Assembly: GCF_042666235.1 (NCBI RefSeq)
Contig: NZ_JBHTFQ010000011.1
Location: 43,502-107,501 of the forward strand
Length of the DNA: 64,000 nt
Source: Halodurantibacterium daqingensis
Lineage (GTDB): Bacteria; Pseudomonadota; Alphaproteobacteria; Rhodobacterales; Rhodobacteraceae
Direction: 5' to 3'
A program made the position numbers and the translations under genes. The notes under the pieces are model-generated. The model worked only from the letters and a program-made list of their open reading frames with translations, did no database searches and was not told where the DNA came from. This document shows, piece by piece, positions 1 to 8,149 of this stretch; position 1 is the first letter of the stretch, and each line of letters begins with the position of its first letter.

Positions 1-242
1 CCTGTGAATAATTGTGCCTGTCAACTTCCTGCTGCTTTGCCAGCAACCCGCCAAGCACAATCATCAAGCATCACCATGGGGCGCGGCCCGATTTCCGCAG
101 GGCGACAAGGATGTGACGGTAGCCACGGAACCCCTGTCGGGGCAGGGCGCGGCATATCCGCGCGCGGCAACAGGCGAGGCTGAAACCGGTCGGTTTCGTT
201 CCCATCTTTGCGATGTCTTTTCGAAGATGAAAGGGGCCTTTC
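1..242. other. Leading stretch with no supported gene
   Basis: I find no open frame here with convincing protein features. The frames that run through it continue antisense or out of frame through the isomerase gene that follows. The stretch should hold the promoter and leader of that gene. A short palindrome, GAAAGG-gg-CCTTTC (about 230-243), overlaps its ribosome binding site. Confidence 0.5.
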
Positions 243-770
243 ATGCCGCATCTCATTCCTGCCTGGCTCGGCGGCTCGCTTATCCCGGTCGAGCCGCACG
301 ACGCGCATCGCCGGGGGCTGCGGCACAGGGCAGTCTCGGTGTTCATATTGCGCGGGCAGGATGTACTGATCCAGCGGCGCGCCCTTTCCCGGCAGCATCT
401 GCCGGGCCTGTGGTCCAACAGTGGCTGCGGACATCCCGCCTGGCAGGAACAACCCGAAGATTGTGCCATCCGCAGGCTGCGCGCGGAACTGGGGATCACC
501 GGCATCTATCCCAATCATCGCGGCCAGATCGAGTATCGCACCAGGCTCGGGGCCGACCTGATCGAGCATGAGCTGGTCGACCTGTTCGTCGCCTATGCCC
601 CGCCAGAGCTGCCCCTGGCCCCCGACCCGCGCGAAGTGGCCGAGCTGCGTTGGCTCGGCATTCATGATCTGGCGGCCGAGGTGGCGCGGCATCCCGATCA
701 GTTCACGCCCTGGCTTCGGGCCTGTCTGCCCGAACATACCGGATCCATCCTTGGCGCGCTTCAGAACTAG
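243..770 (+). CDS. idi: Isopentenyl-diphosphate delta-isomerase, type 1
   Basis: Interconverts isopentenyl and dimethylallyl diphosphate in the cytoplasm, supplying both C5 units for quinone, carotenoid and other isoprenoid synthesis. The 175-residue protein has the usual length for the Nudix-fold type 1 enzyme. The catalytic cysteine lies in NSGCGHP (about residue 60), matching NSVCGHP of E. coli. The acidic metal and proton-transfer motif is EHELVDLF (about residue 108). The ATG is preceded by AAAGGGG at a normal distance. The gene stands alone and converges on xylA across a perfect hairpin. The family assignment is firm; regulation cannot be read from the sequence. Confidence 0.93.
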   Translation: MPHLIPAWLGGSLIPVEPHDAHRRGLRHRAVSVFILRGQDVLIQRRALSRQHLPGLWSNSGCGHPAWQEQPEDCAIRRLRAELGITGIYPNHRGQIEYRTRLGADLIEHELVDLFVAYAPPELPLAPDPREVAELRWLGIHDLAAEVARHPDQFTPWLRACLPEHTGSILGALQN

Positions 771-793
771 GCGCGGCCCGTCGCGGCCGCGCC
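770..793. terminator. Hairpin between convergent idi and xylA
   Basis: A perfect 9-bp inverted repeat, GGCGCGGCC / GGCCGCGCC, with a 6-base loop starts at the last base of the idi stop codon. It lies between two genes that converge, so it could end transcription from both sides. There is no clear T-run on either strand, so intrinsic termination is inferred, not shown. Confidence 0.5.
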
Positions 794-801
794 CGGCAGC
801 G

Positions 802-2106
802 TCAGACGAAGCGGTTCACAAGGTTCTCCAACGCCTCTTGCCGGCCCGACCGCGGCTTGGGGTTGATGCCTTCCGACAGAACGCGTTGGGCAATGGCGTC
901 AAGCGTGCCGCCTTGCAGCATCTCCTGCGCCGCCGGGGCGGACCAGCCGGCATAGCGGTCTGCCCGCTGCCTTTCCAGTGTGCCGTCCTCGAGCATTGCC
1001 GCGGCCGCCTTGAGCCCGCGCGCGCAGATGTCCATCGCGCCCACATGCGACAGGATCAGATCCTCGGGCTCGATGGACTGGCGCCGGATCTTGGCGTCGA
1101 AATTGGTGCCGCCGGTGGTGAACCCACCCGCCTTCAGGATCTCGTAATAGGCCAGCGCAACTTCGGGAACGTTGTTGGGGAACTGATCCGTATCCCAACC
1201 CGACTGATAGTCGTTCCGGTTCATGTCGATCGAACCGAAGATGCCAAGGCTCGCGGCCGTCGCGATCTCATGTTCGAAGGAATGGCCGGCGAGGATCGCG
1301 TGGCCTTGCTCGATATTGACCTTCACCTCGTTTTCCAGCCCGTAGCGGCGCAGGAAGCCATAGACGGTGGCCACGTCATAGTCATACTGGTGTTTCGACG
1401 GCTCCTGCGGCTTGGGCTCGATCAGGATCGCGCCCTTGAAACCGATCTTGTGCTTGTAGTCGATCACCATCGACAGGAAGCGGGCCATCTGGTCGGCCTC
1501 GCGCGAAAGATCGGTGTTCAGCAGCGTCTCGTAGCCCTCGCGCCCACCCCACAGCACGTAGTTCTCGCCACCCAGTTTCAGCGTCGCATCCATGCAGGTC
1601 TTGACCGTCGCGGCGGCGAAGGCAAAGACATCGGGATCGGGGTTCGTCGCGGCACCGGCCATGTAGCGGCGGTGCGAGAACAGGTTGGCCGTTCCCCACA
1701 GCAGGCGGGTGCGCGACTGCTGCATCTTTTCGCCGATGTAATCGACGATGGCTTCCAGATTGCGGGTGTTTTCGGCGAAATCCGCGCCCTCGGGGCGGAT
1801 ATCCGCATCGTGGAAACAGAAGAACGGCGCCTGCAGGATGTCGAACAACTCGAAGGCAACATCGGCCTTCAGGCGGGCCAGATCCATTGTCTCGCCGAAC
1901 CAGGGCCGCTCGAAGGTCGGGCCACCGAAGGGATCGGTTCCGGGCCAGGCAAAGCTGTGCCAGTAGGCGACGGCAAAGCGCAGGTGGTCCTGCATCCGCT
2001 TGCCCATCACCACTTCGTCGGGATTGTAGTGGCGGAAGGCAAGATCAGTCGTGCTGTCGGCGCCTTCGAAGCGGACAGGCGCGATGCCTTTGAAGAAGTC
2101 GGTCAT
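802..2106 (-). CDS. xylA: Xylose isomerase
   Basis: Converts D-xylose to D-xylulose in the cytoplasm, the first catabolic step after uptake. The 434-residue length fits the long (class II) xylose isomerases. Recognisable blocks are FCFHDADI with the catalytic His (about residue 100), LIEPKPQEPSKHQYD with a metal-binding Glu (about 230), NIEQGHA, and GSIDMNRND with metal-binding Asp (about 295). The ATG overlaps the xylB stop in an ATGA junction, so the gene is last in the xylFHGBA order on this strand. AAGGGA precedes the start. The assignment is secure. Confidence 0.97.
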   Translation of the reverse strand: MTDFFKGIAPVRFEGADSTTDLAFRHYNPDEVVMGKRMQDHLRFAVAYWHSFAWPGTDPFGGPTFERPWFGETMDLARLKADVAFELFDILQAPFFCFHDADIRPEGADFAENTRNLEAIVDYIGEKMQQSRTRLLWGTANLFSHRRYMAGAATNPDPDVFAFAAATVKTCMDATLKLGGENYVLWGGREGYETLLNTDLSREADQMARFLSMVIDYKHKIGFKGAILIEPKPQEPSKHQYDYDVATVYGFLRRYGLENEVKVNIEQGHAILAGHSFEHEIATAASLGIFGSIDMNRNDYQSGWDTDQFPNNVPEVALAYYEILKAGGFTTGGTNFDAKIRRQSIEPEDLILSHVGAMDICARGLKAAAAMLEDGTLERQRADRYAGWSAPAAQEMLQGGTLDAIAQRVLSEGINPKPRSGRQEALENLVNRFV

Positions 2107-3542
2107 GTCAGTCCCTTTATCGCGGATTGCGCCGCGCGGTAGCGGCTGTGGGCAGCGTCGAAGGCGGCGGTCAGGCCGGCATCGGGCAGGATGGTTCTTG
2201 CGGCCTCGGGCGGGGTGGCGATTTCGGCGCCGGCGCCGGTGGCCGCCATCAGGGCCAGACGCGCCGCACCAAAGGCGCCGCCAAAATCGCCGGCGACAGG
2301 CAGAGTCACGGGGGTGTCAAGCGCCGTGGCAATCACCTGAAGCCAGTAGTCCGACCGGCTGCCACCGCCCACCGCCAGCAGCGTCTCGATGCTGGTGCCG
2401 GTTGCTGCCAGCGCATCGCGGCAATCGCGCAACGCAAAGGCAACGCCCTCAAGCACCGCGCGCGTCGCGGCCGCACGGTCGGTGGCATGTTCAAGCCCGA
2501 CAAAGGCGCCGCGGATCGTGGCATCGTTCAGAGGCGTCCGCTCCCCGCCAAGGTAGGGCAGAAACAGGGTCCTGGAGGGCGCGACAAGCGCCCCGAGATC
2601 GGCCGTCAGCTGCGACGCGGCTTCACCCGCAAGGGCTGCGAACCAGTTCAGCGCGTCGGTGGCCGAAAGGATCACGCCCATCTGGTGCCATGTCTCCGGA
2701 AGGGCATGGCAGAAGGTATGTACCGCCGTGGCCGCATTCGGCGCATAGCCGTCATTGGCCGCGAACAGAACACCCGAGGTTCCAAGCGACACAAACGCCT
2801 GCCCCGCACGCACCACGCCCACCCCGATTGCCGAGGCCGCGTTGTCGCCACCGCCGCCGGCCACCACCACATCGCGCGGCAGGCCCCAGCGGTCGGCCAG
2901 GCCCGCGCGCATCTGCCCAGACACCTCGGACCCCTCGATCAGATCCGGCATGTGACTGCGATCCAGCCCGCAGGCGGCCAGCAGGTCGTCCGACCAGTCG
3001 CGCCGCCCGGTGTCCAGCCAGCTTGTGCCCGCCGCATCCGACATTTCGGCCACATGGGCTCCGGTCAGCCACAGGCGCAGGTAGTCCTTGGGCAACAGCA
3101 CCTTCGCCAGCCGTTCGAACAGGCGTGGCTCATGGTCCCGCACCCAGTTGATCTTGGGTGCCGTGAAGCCGGGAAAGACAATGTTGCCGGTCACCCGCCG
3201 GAAAGCGGGATTGGCATCCAGCGCCGCCGCTTCGCGATGGGCGCGCGTGTCGTTCCACAGGATCGAAGGGCGCAGCACCTCGTCGGCGGCATCCAGGAGC
3301 GTCGCGCCATGCATCTGCCCCGAAAGGCCAATCGCGCGCACCGCATCCAGTGGCAGCGCGGCGGCAAGCGCATCGAAAACGGCCTCGGCGGCGGCAATCC
3401 AATCGGCGGGGCTTTGTTCCGACCAGCCGTCGGCAGGCCGGCTGACGGAAAGCGGCGCCGTCGCCTCGGCGCGGACGCGCTGGTCTTCGTCGATGACGAT
3501 CCCCTTGAGCGCGGAGGTCCCCAGATCAAGACCGATGAACAT
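2103..3542 (-). CDS. xylB: Xylulokinase (FGGY family)
   Basis: Phosphorylates D-xylulose to xylulose 5-phosphate for the pentose phosphate pathway. The protein of 479 residues opens with the FGGY phosphate-binding motif FIGLDLGTSALKG and has GLSGQMHG (about residue 77) and GGGGDNAASAIGVG (about 225), both typical of xylulokinases. An upstream in-frame start exists, but the ATG at 3542 places this motif at the extreme N-terminus, overlaps the preceding stop codon by one base (TGATG) and follows GAAGGCGG. It lies between the transporter ATPase and xylA, which it overlaps by four bases, so translation is probably coupled. Confidence 0.96.
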   Translation of the reverse strand: MFIGLDLGTSALKGIVIDEDQRVRAEATAPLSVSRPADGWSEQSPADWIAAAEAVFDALAAALPLDAVRAIGLSGQMHGATLLDAADEVLRPSILWNDTRAHREAAALDANPAFRRVTGNIVFPGFTAPKINWVRDHEPRLFERLAKVLLPKDYLRLWLTGAHVAEMSDAAGTSWLDTGRRDWSDDLLAACGLDRSHMPDLIEGSEVSGQMRAGLADRWGLPRDVVVAGGGGDNAASAIGVGVVRAGQAFVSLGTSGVLFAANDGYAPNAATAVHTFCHALPETWHQMGVILSATDALNWFAALAGEAASQLTADLGALVAPSRTLFLPYLGGERTPLNDATIRGAFVGLEHATDRAAATRAVLEGVAFALRDCRDALAATGTSIETLLAVGGGSRSDYWLQVIATALDTPVTLPVAGDFGGAFGAARLALMAATGAGAEIATPPEAARTILPDAGLTAAFDAAHSRYRAAQSAIKGLT

Positions 3543-4288
3543 CACGCCGCCTTCGACGGGTTCTTGCCCAGAATGATCATGCCAAGGATATCGTCCTCGG
3601 TCACGTCCTCGACGCGCTCGGTCCCCACCAGCTTGCCGTTCTTCATCACCGTGACACGATCGCACAGATGCATCACGTCGTGGATGTCGTGGCTGATCAG
3701 GAAGATCCCCAGGCCCTGCCGCTTCAACTCGTCGATCAACTCGCCGACCATCTTGGTTTCCTGCGGTCCAAGCGCGGCGGTGGGTTCATCCATGATCAGG
3801 ATCCGCGCGTTGAAATAGACCGCGCGCGCGATGGCCACCGATTGCCGCTGTCCGCCCGAAAGCGCCTTTACCGGTTCGGCGAACTTGCGGAAGTTGGGAT
3901 TGAGCCGGCCCATGATCTTGCGGGTTTCCGCCTCCATCCGCGCATCATCGACAAACCCCAGCGGCGTGGTCAGTTCACGCCCCAGAAACAGGTTCGAGGC
4001 CGCATCGAGGTTATCGGCCAGCGCCAGCGTCTGATAGATCGTCTCGATATTGTAGCTGCGGGCATCGCGCGGGTTGCGGATATCGGCCTTTTCCCCGTTG
4101 ATCAGGATCTCGCCGCTATCGGCCTGATAGGCGCCGGACAGGATCTTGATCAGCGTGGACTTGCCGGCCCCGTTATGGCCCAGAAGGCCCACGACCTCGC
4201 CGGGATGAAGATCGACCGAGACGTGATCTACCGCCTTGACGCCGCCAAAGGCGATGGAGATGTCGCGCATTTCGACAAGAGGGGTCAT
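3542..4288 (-). CDS. xylG: Sugar ABC transporter ATP-binding protein, xylose type
   Basis: Powers import of xylose by the CUT2-type transporter encoded next to it. A single nucleotide-binding domain of 248 residues carries Walker A GHNGAGKST (about residue 38), signature LSGGQRQSVAIAR and Walker B LIMDEPTAALG. Classical XylG has two fused ATPase domains of about 500 residues, so this is the short single-domain form and would act as a homodimer. The ATG at 4288 is preceded by AGGAG and lies one base after the permease stop. A longer in-frame extension reads into the permease gene and is not credible. Confidence 0.9.
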   Translation of the reverse strand: MTPLVEMRDISIAFGGVKAVDHVSVDLHPGEVVGLLGHNGAGKSTLIKILSGAYQADSGEILINGEKADIRNPRDARSYNIETIYQTLALADNLDAASNLFLGRELTTPLGFVDDARMEAETRKIMGRLNPNFRKFAEPVKALSGGQRQSVAIARAVYFNARILIMDEPTAALGPQETKMVGELIDELKRQGLGIFLISHDIHDVMHLCDRVTVMKNGKLVGTERVEDVTEDDILGMIILGKNPSKAA

Positions 4289-4289
4289 G

Positions 4290-5579
4290 TCACTTCGCTC
4301 CTGTGCGCTTGCGATAGACGATGTCGACAAAGACGGCAAAGACGAGAACCGATCCCACGACGATGTTCTGGAACGGGGCATCCACCCCCACCATCGCCAT
4401 CCCCGATTGCAGGGACTGCATGATAAGCGCGCCAAGGATCGCGCCATAGATCGTGCCGATTCCGCCCGACAGAGCGGTGCCTCCGATCACGGCGGCGGCG
4501 ATCACGCGCAATTCGTCCAGCGTGCCGATATCATTGGCATGGTTCGCCGCGCGGGCCGAGGCCACCACCGCCGAGAGTGCGCAAAGCGCCCCCATGATCG
4601 CAAACACCTTGACCGTCAGCAGGCGGGTGTTGATCCCCGAAAGCTCTGCCGCTTCGGGGTTGCCCCCCGTCGCAAAGATATAGCGCCCCAGCCGGGTGCG
4701 CCGCGCGACCAGCGTCATGATGATCGCGATGGCCAGCAGCACCAGAACGGAGATGGGCAGACCGTAGCCCTCGGTATAGCCTTCGGGCATGATCTCGCCG
4801 CGCATCTCGAAGACGCGGCGCAGCCGGGCGGCCGGCACTTCATAGGCGTTCAGCGTCGCGACAAAGCCCAGGATGGCACCGGCGATGATTGCGGCCATGA
4901 CCATCTCTGCCCAGACCGGCTTGACCGTGAAGCCGTGTTGCATCTTGCCGCGGCGCGACATCCACTGCGCATAAAGCGCCGCAAGCACAGCAAGAATCCC
5001 CACCACCCAGGAGGCGGTTTCGCCGATAGTGCCATTGGCGCCACCGAACAGCATGAAGGTGCTGTCGAGCGGGCCGATGGTCTGACCGCTTGTCAGGTAC
5101 CAGGCAACGTTTCGCCAGACCAGAAGCCCCCCCAGCGTGACAATGAAGGCCGGGATCGTCAGATAGCCGACCAGCCAGCCGTGGAAGGCGCCGATGGCCG
5201 TTCCGGCAACAAGCCCCACAAGGATGGCAAGCGGCGCGTTCAGCCCGCTGTTCAGCGCGATCCCCATCACCTGCGGAAGAAACACCGTCTGCGTCATCGC
5301 CATGATCGCCGAACAGGTGGCAAGCAACGCCCCCACCGACAGGTCAATATGGCGGGTCACGATCACAAAGACCATTCCGGTTGCCATGATGGCCACGGAC
5401 ACCGTCTGGATCGTGAGGTTGAAGACGTTGCGCGGAGTCAGGAAGCGTCCGTCGGTGATCAGATGAAATCCGACACAGAGCAGGATGAAGGCTCCGATCA
5501 TCCCCAGAAGGCGGGTGTCGATTTCCAACGTGTCGATCAGACGGCGTCTTTGGGCGGGCATGTGGGCCGCGTCAGTCAT
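4290..5579 (-). CDS. xylH: Xylose ABC transporter permease
   Basis: Integral membrane channel of the xylose importer, BPD_transp_2 family. The 429-residue protein has many hydrophobic segments and the family blocks VTRHIDLSVGALLATCSA (about residue 90) and RVIAAAVIGGTALSGGIGT near the end. Two ATGs lie six bases apart. AGGA sits seven bases from the second (5579) but only one base from the first (5585), so 5579 is chosen. The xylF gene lies upstream, separated by two strong hairpins. Confidence 0.93.
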   Translation of the reverse strand: MTDAAHMPAQRRRLIDTLEIDTRLLGMIGAFILLCVGFHLITDGRFLTPRNVFNLTIQTVSVAIMATGMVFVIVTRHIDLSVGALLATCSAIMAMTQTVFLPQVMGIALNSGLNAPLAILVGLVAGTAIGAFHGWLVGYLTIPAFIVTLGGLLVWRNVAWYLTSGQTIGPLDSTFMLFGGANGTIGETASWVVGILAVLAALYAQWMSRRGKMQHGFTVKPVWAEMVMAAIIAGAILGFVATLNAYEVPAARLRRVFEMRGEIMPEGYTEGYGLPISVLVLLAIAIIMTLVARRTRLGRYIFATGGNPEAAELSGINTRLLTVKVFAIMGALCALSAVVASARAANHANDIGTLDELRVIAAAVIGGTALSGGIGTIYGAILGALIMQSLQSGMAMVGVDAPFQNIVVGSVLVFAVFVDIVYRKRTGAK

Positions 5580-5598
5580 GGGCATGTCCTGTGGCAGG

Positions 5599-5647
5599 CC
5601 GGCCGCGATGCGCGGCCGGAAGGGGGCGCCCCGCAGACGGGGGCGCC
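5599..5647 (-). promoter_or_regulatory. Tandem hairpins in the xylF-xylH intercistronic gap
   Basis: Two adjacent inverted repeats occupy the 76-base gap. The first is CCGGCCGCG-atg-CGCGGCCGG (5599-5619), a perfect 9-bp stem. The second is GGCGCCCC-(7)-GGGGCGCC (5625-5647), a perfect 8-bp stem. By analogy with other binding-protein operons, they may protect the 3' end of the xylF message or reduce read-through so that the binding protein is made in excess. That role is inferred. Confidence 0.6.
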
Positions 5648-5655
5648 GGCCGGTT

Positions 5656-6681
5656 TCAGTTGCAGGGCGACGGACCGCCCGAAACACCCTGGCAAAGCGC
5701 CTCTTGCGTGATCCAGCCGGCCTCAACCACGACATCGAGGTTCTCGGCGGTCACCGGGATCGGTGCAAGGAACAGGGCGGTCAGTTCGGTGCCCGAGGGC
5801 GAGGTCCAGCTTTGCGCGCCCTCGATATCAGCCATCTCGGTTCCATTGGCCATGGCGACGGCGATCTCGGCGGCGTTACGGCCCAGTTCGCGTGCATCCT
5901 TCCAGACCGAAACCGTCTGGGTGCCCAGCGCGATGCGGTTCAAGGCGGCATGGTCGCCATCCTGTCCCGACACCGGAATGCCCTGCATGCCCTGCGCGGT
6001 CAGCGCGGCAATCGCGCCGCCCGCCGTGCCGTCATTCGAAGCCACGACGGCGTCAACATTGTTGTCCTGGGCGGTCAGGATCTGTTCCATGTTGCGCTGC
6101 GCATTGGCCGGAAGCCAGGCATCGGTATAGGCTTCGCCGACAATGGTGATGCGCCCGGCGTCGATCGCCTCTTGCAGCACCTCCTGCTGGCCACCGCGCA
6201 GGAAGTCGGCATTGGGATCGGTGGGCGAACCCTTGATCATCACGTAGTTGCCCTCCGGCGCCTGCTCGAGAACCGCCCGCGCCTGCATGCGGCCGACCTC
6301 GACGTTGTCGAAGGTCAGGTAGAAGGCGCGCGGATCCTCGATCAGCCGGTCGTAACCCACGACCGGGATCCCCTCGTCCGCCGCGGCCTGCACCGCAGGG
6401 CCGATGGCCTGGCTGTCCTGTGCGAGGATGATCAGCGCATCCACGCCTTGCGCGATCAGGCTTTCGATATCCGACAGCTGCTTGGACGAGGATGATTGCG
6501 CATCGGCCGAAATATAGCGCGCGCCGGCTTCCTCGAGCGCCGCACGGATCGCGGCTTCATCGGTCTTCCAGCGCTCCTCCTGGAAGTTCGACCAGCTCAC
6601 GCCGACGGTGATGTCCTGCGCCTGCGCGGCAACGGAAAAGCCTGCCGTGGCAAGCACGGCGGCGAGAACGGTTTTATGCAT
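5656..6681 (-). CDS. xylF: Periplasmic D-xylose-binding protein
   Basis: Captures xylose in the periplasm and delivers it to the adjacent permease. The 341-residue protein starts with a Sec signal peptide (basic MHK, hydrophobic core, cleavage after AAQAQ near residue 22) and has the periplasmic-binding-protein type 1 sugar fold: IGVSW-like first strand, DALIILAQDSQA (about residue 80), VVGYDRLI, and VVASNDGTAGGAI (about 225). Two cysteines near the C-terminus (ALCQ and SPCN) could form the disulfide seen in related binding proteins. The ATG at 6681 follows GGGAGGT. First gene of the xyl operon, divergent from the ROK repressor. Confidence 0.95.
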   Translation of the reverse strand: MHKTVLAAVLATAGFSVAAQAQDITVGVSWSNFQEERWKTDEAAIRAALEEAGARYISADAQSSSSKQLSDIESLIAQGVDALIILAQDSQAIGPAVQAAADEGIPVVGYDRLIEDPRAFYLTFDNVEVGRMQARAVLEQAPEGNYVMIKGSPTDPNADFLRGGQQEVLQEAIDAGRITIVGEAYTDAWLPANAQRNMEQILTAQDNNVDAVVASNDGTAGGAIAALTAQGMQGIPVSGQDGDHAALNRIALGTQTVSVWKDARELGRNAAEIAVAMANGTEMADIEGAQSWTSPSGTELTALFLAPIPVTAENLDVVVEAGWITQEALCQGVSGGPSPCN

Positions 6682-6724
6682 GTAGACCTCCCTACGGGTT
6701 TGGCGGATTCGCCTAAACGCGATC

Positions 6725-6759
6725 AAAATGCACCTATTAATTTTAGTTGTCAAAAAATT
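6725..6759 (-). promoter_or_regulatory. Putative xylF promoter with overlapping repressor site
   Basis: On the minus strand TTGACA (6753-6748) is followed after 17 bases by CATTTT (6730-6725), a plausible sigma-70 promoter for xylF. The -35 hexamer sits exactly in the spacer of an inverted repeat AATTTT-(9)-AAAATT (6739-6759), in an AT-rich patch that stands out from the GC-rich surroundings. A ROK repressor is encoded divergently, so this is the natural candidate for its operator. The promoter and its control are inferred from position and symmetry. Confidence 0.5.
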
Positions 6760-6862
6760 TATGTCGGTCAATTCTGTAACCGCACGGCGGAATGGCCGCA
6801 TTTCTGCAGCGCGGCGAAAGACTGGGCGACACGCACGCAGCAGGAGCGCGTCGCGCGGGATA

Positions 6863-6889
6863 ATTCATTAGGGGGGCGAATTAATGAAT
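6863..6889. promoter_or_regulatory. Inverted repeat overlapping the start codon of the ROK regulator
   Basis: ATTCATTA (6863-6870) and TAATGAAT (6882-6889) form a perfect 8-bp inverted repeat with an 11-base spacer. The spacer contains the GGGGGG ribosome binding site and the right arm contains the ATG of the regulator gene. Binding here, or RNA folding, would block translation or transcription of the regulator. Autoregulation is an inference. Confidence 0.45.
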
Positions 6890-8149
6890 CAGCATGGATC
6901 AGGGGCCGGCAAAGCCGGCTGCGGGCCACTGATCCCGCCCCTGGCAGAGACGATGCGCCCGTTGCGGCAGCAGGTATTCGAGCGGGTGCGTGCGGCGGGC
7001 CAGATCCCACGCGTGCAGGTCGCGAAGGATCTGGGCGTCAGCCCGGCCTCGGTGACGACCATCACCTCGGACCTGATCGAGCGCGGCCTGATCGAGGAAG
7101 TCACCTCCCCACGCGACAGCGACGGCGGACGCGGCCGGCCCGCCGTGGCGCTGGGGGTGCGCGCTGGCGCGCTGTGGGTTGCGGGAATGAAGCTTTCCGA
7201 CCGCGAACACACTGCCGTCATCGTGGATTTTGCCGGAAACCTGATTGCGGGAGATGTGATCCCGCGCCGCCCCGGGCTGCTTGACCTGCCGGAAATCATG
7301 GCGGCCGCCACCGCGCTGCTGGACGGGGTCTGCGCCAAGGCCGGGCTTCTGCGCAGCGATCTTTCCGCCGTGGGGCTTGGCGTGCCCGGCTTTGTGGACA
7401 GCGGCGCCGGCCAGGTCCTGTGGTCGCCGGTGCTGCGGGACCGGGATGTGCCGCTGGCCGCGCTGGCCAGCGCGGCACTGGGCCTGCCGGTGCATGTGGA
7501 CAATGACGCGAACCTTGTGACCCTGGCCGAGCTCTGGTTCGGTGCGGGACGCACCCTGTCGGATTTCGCCGTCGTCACCATCGAACACGGGCTGGGCATG
7601 GGGCTGGTGATCAACCACCGGATTCATCGGGGCGCCCAGGGGCTGGGCATGGAGCTGGGCCACACCAAGGTTCATCTGGATGGTGCGCTCTGCCGGTGCG
7701 GGCAGCGCGGCTGTCTCGAGGCCTATGTGGCCGATTACGCGCTGGTGCGCGAGGCGACGACGGCGCTCAACCTTGCCCACAAGGACGGGCAGCCGATCTC
7801 GGTGTTGCTGGAAAGCCTTTATGATCACGCCAAGGCCGGCAATCAGGCCGCGCGGTCGATCTTCCGCCGCGCGGGCCGCTATCTTGCCGTGGGGTTGGCC
7901 AATGTCGTGAACCTGTTCGACCCGGCGCTGATCATCCTGTCGGGGGAACGGATGCGATACGACTATCTCTATGCCGCCGACACGCTTGCCGAAATGGAAG
8001 CGCTGGTGCTGAACACCGGCCGCCCGCCGCCCCCGATCAAGATCCACGCCTGGGGCGATCTGTTGTGGGCCCATGGCGCGGCGGCGCTGGCGCTATCGGC
8101 GGTCAGCGAGGCGCTGCTTGCCCCTTCGCGCGAACCGGCAGTGGCATGA
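6884..8149 (+). CDS. xylR: ROK-family transcriptional regulator, XylR type
   Basis: Probable xylose-responsive repressor of the divergent xyl operon. The 421-residue protein has an N-terminal winged helix-turn-helix (about residues 28-75, VAKDLGVSPASVTTITSDLIERGLI) followed by a ROK sugar-kinase-like domain. The ROK zinc motif CRCGQRGCLEAY is present (about residue 270), as are the sugar-site blocks GLGVPGFVDSGAG and NDANL and the motif MELGHTKVH. Position next to xylF and the AT-rich inverted repeats between the genes support the role. Its stop overlaps the next gene in an ATGA junction. Confidence 0.88.
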   Translation: MNQHGSGAGKAGCGPLIPPLAETMRPLRQQVFERVRAAGQIPRVQVAKDLGVSPASVTTITSDLIERGLIEEVTSPRDSDGGRGRPAVALGVRAGALWVAGMKLSDREHTAVIVDFAGNLIAGDVIPRRPGLLDLPEIMAAATALLDGVCAKAGLLRSDLSAVGLGVPGFVDSGAGQVLWSPVLRDRDVPLAALASAALGLPVHVDNDANLVTLAELWFGAGRTLSDFAVVTIEHGLGMGLVINHRIHRGAQGLGMELGHTKVHLDGALCRCGQRGCLEAYVADYALVREATTALNLAHKDGQPISVLLESLYDHAKAGNQAARSIFRRAGRYLAVGLANVVNLFDPALIILSGERMRYDYLYAADTLAEMEALVLNTGRPPPPIKIHAWGDLLWAHGAAALALSAVSEALLAPSREPAVA

